In this document: piece by piece, positions 11,201 through 22,875 of the stretch
Layout of the letters: every line of letters starts with the position of its first letter
How positions within the stretch are numbered: the first letter of the stretch is position 1
Assembly: GCF_027943255.1 (NCBI RefSeq)
Contig: NC_072895.1
Span: 79,734,001 to 79,798,000 of the forward strand
Reading direction: 5' to 3'
Source of the DNA: Anastrepha obliqua
Taxonomy: Eukaryota > Arthropoda > Insecta > Diptera > Tephritidae
DNA: 64,000 nt
Program-made: the position numbers and the translations under genes
Notes under the pieces: generated by a model
Seen by the model: the letters and a program-made list of their open reading frames with translations, nothing else
Databases searched by the model: none
What the model was told of the DNA's origin: nothing

Positions 11201-12383
11201 GCGCACAAGTCGCTTTTTTCTTGTGCTAACCGGCGCCAGTTGGAGAAACAAAGAGAAGCCGAGTTCTTCTCCACCTGATGTTTTCAACGAAAACGAGGTC
11301 TTTCTCTTCCTCAGCTAAAACCAGCTGGTATCGTACCGAATACTTTCGGATGGCATGACCTAGCCACAGGAGCTACTGAATCTTTGTGCAGGTTATTGGC
11401 TCCACAAATGGAGGGTCCTAAAGTTTTACAGCGAGTTGTTGACAACTTGGTGGCGACCTTGTGCTTCTTCTTCATATAAAAAAATTTCGGAAAAGTGAAA
11501 AAGAATTATTCCAGTAAAATACTGATGTATGTATGTATGCAAGCGTGCATGTAGGTGCTTTGTTTATATGAAACAATACAAAAAATAGGGAAATATTCAA
11601 TTAGAATTGAGTGGAATATTAAAGAAAATGATAAAAACATATTTAGAAGTGTTCCTATGCGTGTGATGGATTGTAGAACACGTGAATGGTTCAGCATTAG
11701 CCAAACCCGAATCTAATTTTGCATAAAGCTGAATTTATTAAAATCATTATTGATCTACGAAGGCGAAAATGGATCAACTAAAATATACTTACATGAATAT
11801 ATACGTAATTTATTAGAGCAGCAAATATTTTTCTTAAATAATTTTCACCAACCTAACAATTCAGAAATATTTTTAAACGAATTCTGTTGCTCAGAATATA
11901 CTAGTCAAAATTTATAATACAGTTTACCACTTCCAATTATGAAAAATATCGCGCCTCAAAGTATGCAATCTCTTACATTGGGAACTTTATGTTTTACAGG
12001 CAGACGTTCACCCTGTACCTGCACGTCAAACGGAAGTTATGCCCTGAAATATGTTTCGGATAATGAGTTTGTTTGCAACGGTAAAAGAAAAGAAGACAAA
12101 TATGAAGTGTTATACACTAATAATCGAAATTCGTTAACCGGATGGAGTTACTGGAGACATATTTACTCATACTCGTGAGAGTTGCATGTAGTAATTGTGA
12201 TATACAAATGTCAAAACATTGCATGCTCTGTTTTACTTATAAAGTACAATTTATTAATAGTAATTTAGTATATTTGAATTATTTATTTCTATTTAATATT
12301 ATATTAAGAATTATATTTCATGTAATAAAATACGTGAAATTTGTTTCTCTGGGGAAGTTCATATGTGCATGTATGTATATACA
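11201..12383. other. non-coding stretch
   Basis: Mixed AT-rich DNA with a GC-richer patch at 11190-11470. I recognise no gene. Confidence 0.45.
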
Positions 12384-12385
12384 TA

Positions 12386-12612
12386 TCGCACCCTAAATAC
12401 AAAAGGGTTACAACTCAAAATGTACCTTCGCTCAAATATGAACGAAATGAGAATGAAAAATAATTTTTTTGTTTTTTGGTAGGACTGTTATAAGCTTACA
12501 TGGCAAAATTCAGCGTGATATGTCACATAGTTTGTTTTCTGTGCTACTGTAAACAAGTCAAGCTCGAGTGTAGAAAATTTTGAGTTGTGACCCTTTTGTA
12601 TTTAGGGTGCGA
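12386..12612. mobile_element. 227-bp MITE with perfect inverted ends, TA target
   Basis: Starts TCGCACCCTAAATACAAAAG and ends with its exact complement. The match continues inward through the tcacaactc/gagttgtga block to about 36 bp with a single difference. Flanked by TA on both sides (12384-12385 and 12613-12614). No ORF. Size and TA duplication suggest a non-autonomous Tc1/mariner-type element. The near-perfect ends suggest fairly recent insertion. Confidence 0.85.
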
Positions 12613-12614
12613 TA

Positions 12615-13506
12615 TATTAGCAGTGTCGGGTGTGCTTATTTCAGCAATACCGGATAATAAATGTGCGCACAAAATAAGAAAACCAAACCTATTAAAGCAT
12701 TAGCTTGAGCTTCGTATAGGAAGTAAAATACGAGAGGAATGCATGTCAAGTAACTTGAGATTGTGGACAAAAAAGGTATTTTAGGTCGAAGTGTCGGCCA
12801 TTGGGTACACTGCAGGTACTCAATTATTATTAACTTGTGGCTTTCCAAGTTTTTCATGCTCGAAGAAGATCTCCCCAATTTGGACAAATATGGAATAATG
12901 TCCTTTTAAGTAGTTGAATAAGTTTTGCATCATACCAAATGAAACCAAACAGCTTCGGCGCTTTAAAAATATGTACGTTTACATACATTTTTAATTTAAA
13001 ATAGCGTCAGCTAACAAGTATAAAAATCTACCAAGCTATGTGCAGCTCGACCGATATTCTTAAGACGGTTATAGAGCTATTCAAAATGCAGAAGAACTTG
13101 ACAGGGTGCGATTTAACACAATGGCTATAACTCTGAAAGTCTGCTGGGTTTGCGCACAAAAACGAAGATTTTCTTTGGGCTCGAAAAAATATATGGAGAA
13201 GGATTTGGTTTAATTTGGGGTGTGAAATCGGCATCGCCTTTTAATGTCAATTCATGACATTTTTATGGGATATATTTCAGAGAAAAATGTCATATTTTAT
13301 TATTATTAAACTCAGCTGAAAAGCTAAAAATATACCATTGTCAATAATTTACTGAGAGGGGATAGCATTGCTTTCCTGGAGATAAAATGCGGGTCTGATA
13401 TATCAAAAGTATTGGAATGAAAATGATATCGTCATTTTGGCATAAGAACTGAAATCGTTCATTAAGTTGTTAATTTGTATTATTTGCATTATTATATAAA
13501 TATTTT
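12615..13506. other. non-coding stretch
   Basis: No gene or element recognised; short open frames lack motifs. Confidence 0.45.
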
Positions 13507-13772
13507 TATATATAATTGGTGCTTACACCTTTTATTGGGCGTTTGGCTGAGTTCCTCCTCCTATTTGTGGTGTGCGTCTTGATGTTTTCCAATAAAATGG
13601 TGGTACTTACAGTTTTATGCCGTCTCCGAATGGCATGAGAAGCTTTTTCAAAGAGGAAATACACTCGGAGGTTTGCCATTGCTTGTCGAGGGGCGACTAA
13701 TGTTAGGAAAACCTTTTCCATCATTTGGTGTTTCGTCCCGTCGTTTCGAATCCGTGCACTTCCGAATGGTAA
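13507..13772 (-). mobile_element. tRNA-headed SINE, copy 4
   Basis: Tail first on the plus strand (tatataattggtgcttacacc), then the complement of the gcacaccacaaataggagg, ccgttcggag, aaacctccgagtgtatttc and gtcgcccctcggcag blocks, ending in the B-box complement (tcgaatccgtgc) and a truncated head. Moderately diverged. Confidence 0.8.
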
Positions 13773-13899
13773 TTTGTATTACATGGTTTTAAAAGAAGGG
13801 GCCTAAAGTGCCTTCATTAGGATCGGTGGAGGGTAATATAAAATATTACAGATACCTAGATATGTATAAATATATGGCTAAGTTGTTTACTCAAAGCAG

Positions 13900-14570
13900 G
13901 CAAAAGCTCACACGTGTTTCCATAGAATTGCAGGCCAATAAGTCTCTTCTTACTGAAAGCCTTTCGGAGAATTGACATGCGCATATGGAGTCGAATTCCG
14001 TTTAAGGCGTTTGTCACATACACAACAAGATAACTGTAAACGCAGAATCTACCCTGTGGACGATGTAAAAGATATGGAAGAGTCCCTATATTAGATCATT
14101 AAGTATCTGGATAAACTGCGGGGCGGAACCAATCTTGCGGAGCTCGTCTTATTCACGAGGAAATATAAAATGTCCAGAGCCTAACTTCCTACAATAGGGG
14201 TTCTGGGAAGGGAAAATACCCAAATCTAATACTTGACATAAAGTTAGCGTGGAAACCCAACATTTAGGAGAAGATAAGAAATCAATATTTGTCTTGTAAG
14301 AAAGCAAGGGCGGAATTGGTAAAAATGAGGTTTTTCGCCTAAAGTTATTCTAATCCATTAGTCTGGTGAAACTCGCTGGAGCAGACAACGTCTTTGAAGA
14401 AGCTGGAAAGAATTCAAAGGCCTGATTTCATTGGAATTAGTGGAGCACTTCGAACCACTCCTTTGTGTCTGTGAGCATCACAAACAAACCAGTCGCTGCG
14501 CGTGGCGAGGCTCAGGCTAGAGATTTGGCCTCACTTACCGACATTCAAGTATCCTCCGAAACTTTGGGTT
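13900..14570 (+). pseudogene. decayed non-LTR RT, thumb region
   Basis: The translation in shifting frames gives LAELVLFTRKYKMSRA, then a weak VKYLGVIL-like segment, then a GLSPKVILW-like segment, the order seen after the RT palm of R1/LOA-type elements. Many stops and shifts. It is probably continuous with the RNase H remnant just downstream. Confidence 0.6.
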
Positions 14571-14639
14571 CATCTCCCTCATAATTGATTGATGTACCCC
14601 TCGCTTAGTCTGAGCGAGACATTCTCCACTCACATTCCA

Positions 14640-15110
14640 TGAAGAGGAAAGTGAGCCGGGTGCAGCATCTAGAGACAGAGCTTGAGGAACTTGTTCACGA
14701 TGGACACGAAGCTGTATAGAGGAGAGTCCAAGAAGCAGGTGATTGGCGGCGAAGTATTCTGCGAGGATCCCCTCTTTAAACTCAAGTTCAGATTACCCGA
14801 CCAGTGCGGTGTATTCCAAGTAGGGGTAGCCGCAATCCTAGAAGCAGAAAGAAATATCTACTTCGACAGCCAAGCGGCAACCTGGGCTCGATAAATGGTG
14901 TGCTCCAAACTGGACGGGAAATGCTTAATTTCTCTTTCGTTCGCATGCTAATTATATCGAAAGGATCTGCGGGGTGGATGAGCTGGCTAGACATGAGACA
15001 TCTGATGTACTGTTTTTTGCCAAATGAGAAGATTGGGGCTTTCTTGCCTACCTGCGGTGTGCTCTTGGAAAGGTCTCTCCGTCAATTCAGCGAGCTCTAG
15101 GCAAATACAC
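14640..15110 (+). pseudogene. retrotransposon RNase H domain remnant
   Basis: At 14700-14890 the frame reads GGEVFCEDPLFKLKFRLPD, then CGVFQVGVAAILEAER and YFDSQAATWA, matching the LSFRLPDHCSVFQAEV and DSQAA motifs of RNase H in LOA/I/R1-type non-LTR elements. ADELARHE-like residues follow near 14975. The domain is interrupted by shifts. Confidence 0.7.
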
Positions 15111-15489
15111 AAACTTGTAAGGTTACGAGATCCTTCTGACCACGGGAGGATCGGAGGTGCTCGATGAAGCTCCTAAGGCTAACAAACCCTCGCTTCGCGC
15201 TGTAAGGATCGACATTATTTCGAGTATTTTTTCGTCACCTGTTTGGAGGACGAGATATCATTTCAGCACTATTTCCTTAGCAAACCTGTCCCGCGGCTCA
15301 AAAATTTAAACTCTTAGCTCTCACTTCTTTACTGCGTCTGCTGATATAGCATACGGTTAGCACAACCCTAATCCAGTTATCGTTCCGTCGTCGTCCAAGG
15401 CTCTAGCCAAAGGCCGATGCTTTACCCCGATTCTAACAACAAGACTGCTCTATTCGATGAAGTATTTTCAACGTACGCTGTTCAAAACA

Positions 15490-16115
15490 TTTTAAAATTT
15501 ACCACTTTTTATTAAGACTGCGACCTCCAATGTTGGTCTGGTTGGCTGTGATACTATAACTGGAGGTTTCTGATAAATTTGAGAACTTTATCTGTCTTTT
15601 CGTTCAATATAACTAATGAGCTTAAAGTCGCACCACCTAGGTATGCAAGCCTCGGTCTTACGAGAGTTACATATTCACAAAGGACGCGCTATGGAGTTTC
15701 ACTAGCCAATTCGCATAAACGGCAGACGGGTTTTTCTACCAATCCTAGCTTCCTGAAACGATAACCATAACTACAATGTGCTGTATAATATCCACGCTTA
15801 GGAGCCTACTTGATGGCCATCTGAAAGGAAGGATAAACTTCTTTGCCTGTCACTGTGGTGGACTCTTCATCCAGGGCCGTATTGACTCAATGTCTTTCCA
15901 GGATTTGCCAACTTCCCTTATTTTCGGTTTGGTAAGGCCACAAAAGGGTTCTGGTCCATAATTTTCTTGTCGTTAGGACCTTCATGCCCTAGTTCTACAC
16001 CCAGCAAGACGGTTTTCCCTGCTCTCAGAGTATTGCGGACCGTGAAACAATTGCAAGCAGTGGAGTTGCCGTGTGCCGGCACAACTGGAGCACCAAGAGA
16101 GAATCGCAAAGTTAA
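15490..16115 (-). pseudogene. non-LTR retrotransposon C-terminus, opposite strand
   Basis: Read on the minus strand in broken frames: WKDIESIRPWM, then YRFRKLGL-like residues, then VCRLCELASETP, a Cys-Cys-His-Cys-type segment as in R1/LOA elements, followed by LVRPRLAYLGG and LNEKTDKVLKFI. It faces the plus-strand RNase H fragment, so the two are different insertions. Confidence 0.6.
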
Positions 16116-16309
16116 AGCATAATATGTTTTTCTGTATGAACGCGGTCAATGCAACCACTCATAGGTATCGACCTTTTGTAATTCAGCTCAAATACATCCG
16201 ACGATCATCAGTTATACCATCCGCTAGTTCGACCCATCTGTGTACCAAATTTTCGAGTCAGGTTCAATGTATGGATCACCTATTTCCCATAGTTTCCGTT
16301 CACTGAATA

Positions 16310-17208
16310 TTAGTCATTAATATAAAACAGGCAAGCATTCAAATTATCTCTCAACTGTACCAATCTCTCAGTTGTGCCTAGCAACCAACGCAAAATGCAT
16401 CCAGTTTGATGTAGTATTTTATTGAAAAGAACAATTTAATGACAAACAAATGAGCCTCGAAGTAAACGTCATTGATTTGGAACCAAACTTCATTTGAACA
16501 AAAGCGAAGCGATAGAGTGGAAAAATTAAACACACCAAAGGAAAAAGGGAAACAAGTGTTAAAGAAAAGGAATAAATCTACCTAATCATCATTTCCCAAA
16601 TTGCATTCAGATCGCTAATGCAAAGAGTATTCGTTCGCGCATAAAAAAAAAACGACTCGCAACTAAGTTAAAGATGAGAAAAAAGGTATTGTAAATATAC
16701 AAAATTTATTTTGGGCTGCTGCAATTGAGAAGAAGCGAAGAAATAACGCAAAGTCACTTAAAATTACAAAAAGAAACAACATCAGAAAGTAAAAACGTGC
16801 CGAGTGGGAAACATAGGGAGGAAAAATTGCATCCTGTTGCATAAATATATGTACATATATACCTGCATACATCCCAGTTGGCATTTGAAAAGGGCTTCTC
16901 CCTCACATAAAAGGCCTGTAAATACCTTTATTGCAGTTCTAGCCCAAGAATGATAGAAGACAAGATTGCGCCCATCACAGAGGCATACATTTTGTGTGAC
17001 ATCAGACTAGTACAGAAACGTGAAACGGGAACAAGAATGCAAGAAGAAGAGAAATCAGACAAATAACAAAATAAATTCCTGTGTTTATAGCCGCAAATTG
17101 TACCAGTGAGACATCACACACCATGTGGGCGTGCTGGTGATGTGCATTCAGTACATCGATCTTCCAACCAAGCCTTTTAAGAATCTCAATTGAAAGTTCT
17201 TTGCTCAA
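16310..17208. other. non-coding stretch
   Basis: AT-rich sequence with an A run at 16642-16651. No coding or repeat signature recognised. Confidence 0.45.
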
Positions 17209-17211
17209 ATA

Positions 17212-17959
17212 CAGGGTGGCTGATGAATTTTGCTACATTAAGAAACTCAAATAACTTTTTTTTTAGTGTATGGAATTCATTTATCTTTTTTTCAAGTTGA
17301 AGGTCATTAAATTTTATTAAATGTAGCTTAACTAGTTTTAAAAATAATTGAATTTAAATGCCCCCCATGCTCGTTGACACAAGTGCGGCATCTTAGTAAA
17401 AAGTTGTTCATTGCTGCTTTGAGAGTTGCGACAGGAATAGCCGCAATTGTTGCCCGAATGGATTGTTTTAGTTCATCCAAATTTGTTGGCTTTGTTTTAT
17501 AAACTTCTTGTTTACATAAACCCCACAAGAAAAAGTCAGGTGCAGTAAGGTCAGGCGACCTGGGGGGCCAACGAAATTCGGAGTATCTTGAAATCAGTTT
17601 ATTGGGAAATTTTCGTCGCAACTCTGTCATAACAGTCTGGGCTATGTGAGACGTTGCCCCATCTTGTTGAAACCACACAGAGTTGAAAGGAATTCTCTTT
17701 CGGCGTAGTTCTGGATAGAAAAATTCTTTCAGCATTTTCAAATAACGGTCTCTAGTAACCGTAACGGTGTGACCAAAACTACGGACTCCAGTGCGTGATA
17801 GCGGCGGACTATCCAAATTCTTGTTTGCGTGTCCCAGTTATCCATTTTAATAAATTCTAAAGATCAATCTGCAAATTAAAACAAAAATGGAACAGATAAC
17901 TTAAAAAGAAAAAAAGTTATTCAATTTTTTTTTGGTAGCGGCTTTCATCAGCCACCCTG
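17212..17959 (-). mobile_element. DD41D Tc1/mariner element, copy A (5' part of transposase deleted)
   Basis: Inverted ends CAGGGTGGCTGATGAA and its complement, each flanked by TA (17210-17211 and 17960-17961). The 748-bp element keeps only the C-terminal half of a transposase on the minus strand. The remaining piece is open, so the copy is an internal-deletion derivative rather than old debris. Confidence 0.88.
17328..17816 (-). pseudogene. DD41D transposase, C-terminal half
   Basis: The 162-codon frame includes VWFQQDGATSHIA with the second catalytic Asp, then RWPPRSPDLTAPDFFLWG with the third. Exactly 41 residues separate them, which fits the DD41D (Visitor-type) group of IS630-Tc1-mariner transposases. 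The end CRTCVNEHGGHLNSIIFK is the usual C-terminus. The DNA-binding region and first Asp are absent, so no active enzyme is expected. The ATG at 17816 is fortuitous. Confidence 0.85.
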
Positions 17960-17961
17960 TA

Positions 17962-19169
17962 CATCCCTGTCCAACCTGCAAAAGCTGTCAAATTTTACTT
18001 TTATCTACTTATTGTTTCAATGTTATTGTATTTTGCTATACAATTTATGGAACAAGGTATTTAAATAAGCCTTGAGTAATATTTTAACTTCAAATAGCGG
18101 TTATAAGACAGCCGAAAACCGTAAACACATTTTCAAAAGAAAAACCAAAAAACTAATTTTTGAAAATTACTATTAAAATAGAAATTTGTTCTTTCTTTAA
18201 TTCAAAAAAATTGATTTGCTTTAAGGGGTTACTACTTAGATTAAATATTATACATAAATAGCCCTTATAAAAAACTATTCAAAAAGAATTTCTCTCCAGA
18301 GAAAAAAAGAGATCCCACGTGGCCGATCTCATTTAAAAAATAACGGGCTGTCAAAGGAAGGAAGGAGAAGTGCTTCTAGAAGTGGTTTCAGGTCCTGCCA
18401 TTGCCAACTGGGATGCCCTTGCATATGTATATGTATATGTATAAACACAAGTGCGTAGCAAGAATAAACAGACGGTCTACGCGCAAAGTGCCAAGTGGCG
18501 GTGCGAGAAGTCAAATCCCAATCTGCCTTTATCGCCATTTTCTAGTTTTCCGCTTTTCTGTTTTGTTAGTGTCTGTTATTTTTGCGTTACTTTACTTACA
18601 TTTTTCACATTCGAGGTCCTTTAAACTCCGCATTTTCCCATCGAGACTTGGGTCGTGTTTCAAGTGCGTGCCGCCGCAAAATTTCGATAATTTTGTAACG
18701 AATTTTCTTAAAAACAAAAAAAAAACTAAAAGTCTCCCTCCACTTTTGATATCTGATGCGAATCAAGCAAAAACAACATCAAATAGCAATGCATGCAACG
18801 ACCTTTATTACGTCGACAACGCTTTGCAAGAACAGGTAGCCAATTCACTTGATGTACTGTAGGTACGCATACACATACACGTGCATATGCATATGTGGCG
18901 ACTGCCTGAGTGTGCGCGGTACGCATGCGCTCGTCTAGTATCGCTACGTCATTGCGTGCCGAGCATGTGTACACATTGTATCGCTTGTATTCTTCTATTC
19001 TTTCATCCCTACCCTTACAATAAATTGTATTTGTTTTGTGCGTTCGTGTGTATGTTGGCTTTATCTTTCCTGCGATCAATGCGAATAAATTTTATAGTAG
19101 AAAAATGTCTTAGCATTCCTTTTTATTTTCTACTACATACTTATTTTCGTCGATCAATGCCTTAGACTG
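17962..19169. other. non-coding DNA; weak exon-like patch
   Basis: 18380-18860 has higher GC and an open frame on the plus strand (18401-18862), but its protein is low-complexity and has no motif. It could be a 5' UTR or promoter of an unseen gene. The rest is AT-rich and featureless. Confidence 0.35.
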
Positions 19170-19171
19170 TA

Positions 19172-20293
19172 CAGGGTGGTACAGATAGTGGTTTGGTTTT
19201 CAATCGTATGCTATTATGACAGTGACAGCTCCTTCTTGCAGGAAGTCTTGACAGAAAGTTGGAGCAAAAATAAATCACTTTTCACTTGAACAACGTTGGG
19301 AAATATTATAAACTTATTCTAAAGACAATGTTGTGTGGCCCAAAAAGCGCATTTATTGAAAATAAGTCAAAATCCTCTTTTTTGAAGAACCGATTTTAAT
19401 CTGGGCGACTATGTTAATAAGCAAAACAGACAGAAAATCCGCAAGGGGTCAGAGAGTGACAGAAAGGGCGGATGTCGAAGCGGTGGTATCATTGACACAT
19501 TTTTCTTTGATGCTGCTGGAAATCCCATTTCGGTGAACGGTGAGCGCTACAGAGGCAAGAACAATTTTGGTTTCCGAAAGTTTAAGACATGGATTTGCTG
19601 TCAGCAAATTAATCGGTCAGGGAAAAACGTCCCAATATTAGTTGCTTTGATCACAGGCCAGTGTCACCAAAGTCGACATGCTCAAAGATCGAACGTACCT
19701 TCTTTTGCAGAAGCTGCAAGAATGAGGAGAAAGAGTCTCGCAGACATCTTCTCCGTTACTGTCACTAGGTTCAGATACTTTGGCTCAACGTTCTTGAATA
19801 ATACGGATGACCCTAGGGATATAAGTGTCAGTCAGATCAATGGATTTACAGTTAAAACAAACAGATAAACTGCTACTATGGTATCACAATAGGTGGGCAA
19901 CAGCTTAAGTGAGTTGGTTTAAATACCGACTGCCACTTCTACCTATCTCTCTTTCAGCAGCCACACATCCCATAGCACAATAAATCTTTTACGCGTCAAA
20001 TTCGGTAATCGTGTTATCAGGCGTCTCGGCGATATCAATTTACTACCTCAAAGCAACGATTTGACGCTGTTAAACCTTTTTTCGATTCAGATCCTTACGG
20101 CGAATATCGAACAAACCATTCGTGAGATAGAGGTAGAAACCATCACCAAGGTTTTGAAAATCGAGTCGGGATGCAACACTGCTAAGCCATCCTGGGCATG
20201 AATGAAATCAAATTCCATAAATAATACCGAAAAAGTTGAATTTTGTTAATTTTTTCAATTTTTTAAGAATAAATGACTCTATGAGCCACCCTG
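19172..20293 (+). mobile_element. DD41D element, copy B, with nested retrotransposon tail
   Basis: Ends CAGGGTGGTACAGATAG and complement of CAGGGTGGCTCATAGAG, each next to TA (19170-19171, 20294-20295). Before the nested insert the translation reads LGDYVNKQN, then FFFDAAGNPISVNGERYR; after it, VIRRLGDINLLPQSNDLTL and TIREIEVE. These are the ordered blocks of DD41D transposases (GYVNKQN, FFFENE-G-VTVNGERYR, WPPRS-DLTPLDYFLWG). Heavily decayed. Confidence 0.8.
19585..19965 (+). pseudogene. non-LTR retrotransposon 3' tail nested in DD41D copy B
   Basis: The translation includes NVPILVALITGQCHQSRHAQR, a version of the conserved VAxITGHCxxGRHA motif, followed in another frame by FCRSCKNEEKES and FRYFGSTFLNN. 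Then comes ggtatcacaata and taagtgagttgg, like the 3' UTR at 10700-10770. The DD41D reading resumes after this block, which shows the order of insertion. Exact ends are uncertain. Confidence 0.7.
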
Positions 20294-20295
20294 TA

Positions 20296-20968
20296 TAGTT
20301 AGTTTTCATTCGTATTGTTTTGCGCAGATCTTTCTTTGGTGAAAATTCATTTTTCATGGCATTGTTGTTGGAGTTTCATTGGCACCTTTGTTTGCAAGTG
20401 ACTCTGTTGTTTGGCAAGTGATTATTATCACCTGTTGTAATGTGTTTTTCTCCTTTTAATTCCTACTCTATCCTTTGCCTTTGTTGGCTTTTTCGTATGT
20501 TTGCATTTATGTGTTTTTGTTGGAGTTAGAATTGCATTTTGTGTAATTTTTCATTTAGTGTTCTAAATTTATAAGTCCCTTTTATGCGCCCTAATGGTCT
20601 TTTAGAATAAATGGCTTAAATTCGTAGCTTCTATATGTGAGTTCATATATGCAGAGAAGAAAAATGAATGGTGGAATACTTTTACATTATATAACCAAAG
20701 TATGAAGTATAACCCACATTTTAGGACTTTTACATCATATTTCCTGAATGTGTAATTGGGGCATAGAAAATGGTGACAGATATTAGACTAATCTACTTAG
20801 GTGACCGCCCTGGCTTACTGTGCTTATGTGTGTCATATAGGCAGTAGGTCCAGAGTTTGAGTTCTATTCCGCTAATTAAACATTAAAGTTGTTACTAGCA
20901 GAGGTCTCTCGGCTAGAGAGTTTCAAACCCCCAACTGTACTCCATAAATGGGAGCAGGTCGGACGAAG
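20296..20968. other. non-coding; possible second SINE at 20805-20965
   Basis: The stretch from gaccgccctggcttactg to gggagcaggtcgg has a SINE-like layout (GC-rich head, then a body with a ggtctctcggctag block), but homology to the main SINE is too weak to be sure. The rest is featureless. Confidence 0.3.
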
Positions 20969-20970
20969 TA

Positions 20971-21455
20971 CGAGAGTCATTCAATAAGTTCTTGGAAAAT
21001 CCAAAAGTTGCATCAAAGTTTGTCAAAGTTTCAATTATATCGTTCACATAGTTTTAATTTAATTGTCGGTTGAAGCAAAAAATCTTTGCTTATTTTGAAG
21101 AATGGAAAAAAGTAAATTTCGGACGGTGATTAAATGCAACTCTGCGGTTTCAATGGAGGTTTGTATGGAGTTTAAAGTTTGAATTGTTACAACAACCATT
21201 GTATTTATGGGATTTGACCTCTTGTGACTATTTGATTGCCAAGCTTAAGAAAAGGCTTAGTTGACAACGATTGACGTTAAATGAGGAGATACCTATACCT
21301 ATTTTGAGGGCCTTCCGAAACTTTACTTTTTAGATGAAAAGATGTATAGAGCTAAAAGGAGATTATGTAAAAAATTCGCACAAAAGAATATCTGAAATAT
21401 ATTAATTTATATTTTTATCTTATCTTTAACTTTTTTTTATCTTGAACGGTCCTCG
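20971..21455 (+). mobile_element. internally deleted mariner (irritans-like)
   Basis: Left end CGAGAGTCATTCAATAAG after TA (20969-20970); a diverged complement ends near 21455. A start-like MEKSKFRTVIK (from 21102) matches the N-terminus of this mariner group, and soon after come WDLTSCDYLIAKLKKRLS and CIELKGDYVK, the C-terminal part. The central catalytic region is deleted. Confidence 0.75.
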
Positions 21456-21464
21456 TCCGATTAA

Positions 21465-21670
21465 ACATGTACTGAAAAATAGCCATTCGTTTTTGCAATC
21501 ACCTCCTCGTTTGAATAAAAGCTTCTTCCTGCCAGCCATTTCTTAAAATTGGGAACAAATAGTAGTTCGAGGCATCCGATGGAACTAAGTCCGGAGAATA
21601 GTACTAGGGTCACCAAATCGAAATTTTTTTCTTCACTCATCTTATAGTAAATCATTTCAAGAATGTTGTG
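21465..21670 (-). pseudogene. mariner transposase C-terminal fragment
   Basis: Minus-strand translation FVPNFKKWLAGRSFYSNEEV followed by AKTNGYFS matches the segment after the third catalytic Asp of irritans-like mariners. It abuts the previous element in opposite orientation and is a separate insertion. Confidence 0.75.
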
Positions 21671-22299
21671 TCAAAATTTTACGTGGATCGGAGCAGAACT
21701 CTCAAAGTTATAGCCTTTGTAGGCACTCTTCCTCGAATGCGGAGCATCGATAATTTTTCAGAGTCATTTCTTCAAACGCGTTTTTCCCGAAACGACTTCT
21801 TAAAAGTCGGTGCCAATCACAACTCCGAAACTATTCAACCGATTCTTTTCAAATTTGGCACACGTTTTCTAAATCAAAAATACCTCCCCCCCCCCACTGT
21901 TTTTTTTTAAGGTTGTTTTTCACTTACAAATTTGGCGAAATTTTTCGCCAAAAATGCTCGTTTTACCTTTTTTTGCCACCAAAACTACAAAAATGAAAAA
22001 AAAAAAATTTATTAATGGGGGGGGGGGAGAACATTACGTCATACTTTAACTGAAAAATTCGACTTTTTTAGTTTCAGATGATTCTACGACGAATGCCGAT
22101 TGGCACCGCAGAGCACCTCTCGAAAAACATATCTCCAAAAAAACTCTGTCATGGGCTTATTTGTCAATATTTTATTATTAATATTTTTTAAAAACTTATT
22201 GAAAAGATGTACAATAACATGCAACTGATTTTATTAAAGTATCTTAAGCCATATTTCTGTAAAAAATTCAAAAAAAAGTGTTTTTTTTAGCGCTAAACC
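21671..22299. repeat. AT-rich stretch with C10 and G11 runs in inverted arrangement
   Basis: A run of ten C (21886-21895) and a run of eleven G (22017-22027) lie about 120 bp apart within T- and A-rich sequence, so the strand can fold back through the C and G tracts. Repetitive style, possibly a transposon UTR. No coding evidence. Confidence 0.5.
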
Positions 22300-22875
22300 C
22301 TACCACCCCCTTAAAACTGCTTCCAAACGTCGGTGCATATTTTTTCCCAAAACCTTGGTTTCATTAGCTGCAATTTTCTCCCACTCAGCACTTAAAGCAG
22401 TCTTTAATGACGTCTTTGACATTATTTTGTCCTTTCTGATTCTCTTTTCTAAGAACTCCCAGACATGCTCAATTGGGTTCAGATCCGGTGATTGAGGTGG
22501 AATTTAAAGCTGCTTACAGCATTTTCTTTTCGCCGAACTTTTGGAGCGCCATCTGATCCGACTCATCACAGAACATGACGTTTTCGCAAAACGAATCTGG
22601 CTCATTTATATAGCGTTTGGCAAATTCCAATCTCTTCTTTCTGTTAATATCTGAAATGTAGGGCTTGCGGCTTGCCACTCTATTATGATACTCGTAACCA
22701 GCATTTTGCAGATAACTACGGACTGTTGGTAAGCTTACTTTTTTACGAAATGACTCTTGAATATTTCGGCATAGTATTGTGGAGGTTATTTTTGGATTTT
22801 GTGCGACTGATGCTACTATGTTGCGTTCCTCACGTAAAGTCAATATTTTTCGCCTTCCGGCTTGGTAGTGATTAG
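22300..22875 (-). pseudogene. Tc1-type transposase, internally deleted
   Basis: Minus strand: ILTLREERNIVASVAQNPKI, then VRSYLQNAGYEYHNRVA and KPYISDINRKKRLEFAKRYI (second helix-turn-helix and linker), and FCDESD with the first catalytic Asp. After a deletion and frameshift come SPDLNPIEHVWEFLEKRI with the catalytic Glu, and a C-terminus ending at a stop (22300-22302). The middle Asp block is missing. SPDLNPIEH-W is diagnostic of DD34E Tc1 elements. Terminal repeats were not located. Confidence 0.82.

Noticed and set aside
18401..18862. 153-codon plus-strand frame
   Set aside because: Met/Tyr/His repeats at the start reflect a catatgtatatg microsatellite; no domain and no splice support.
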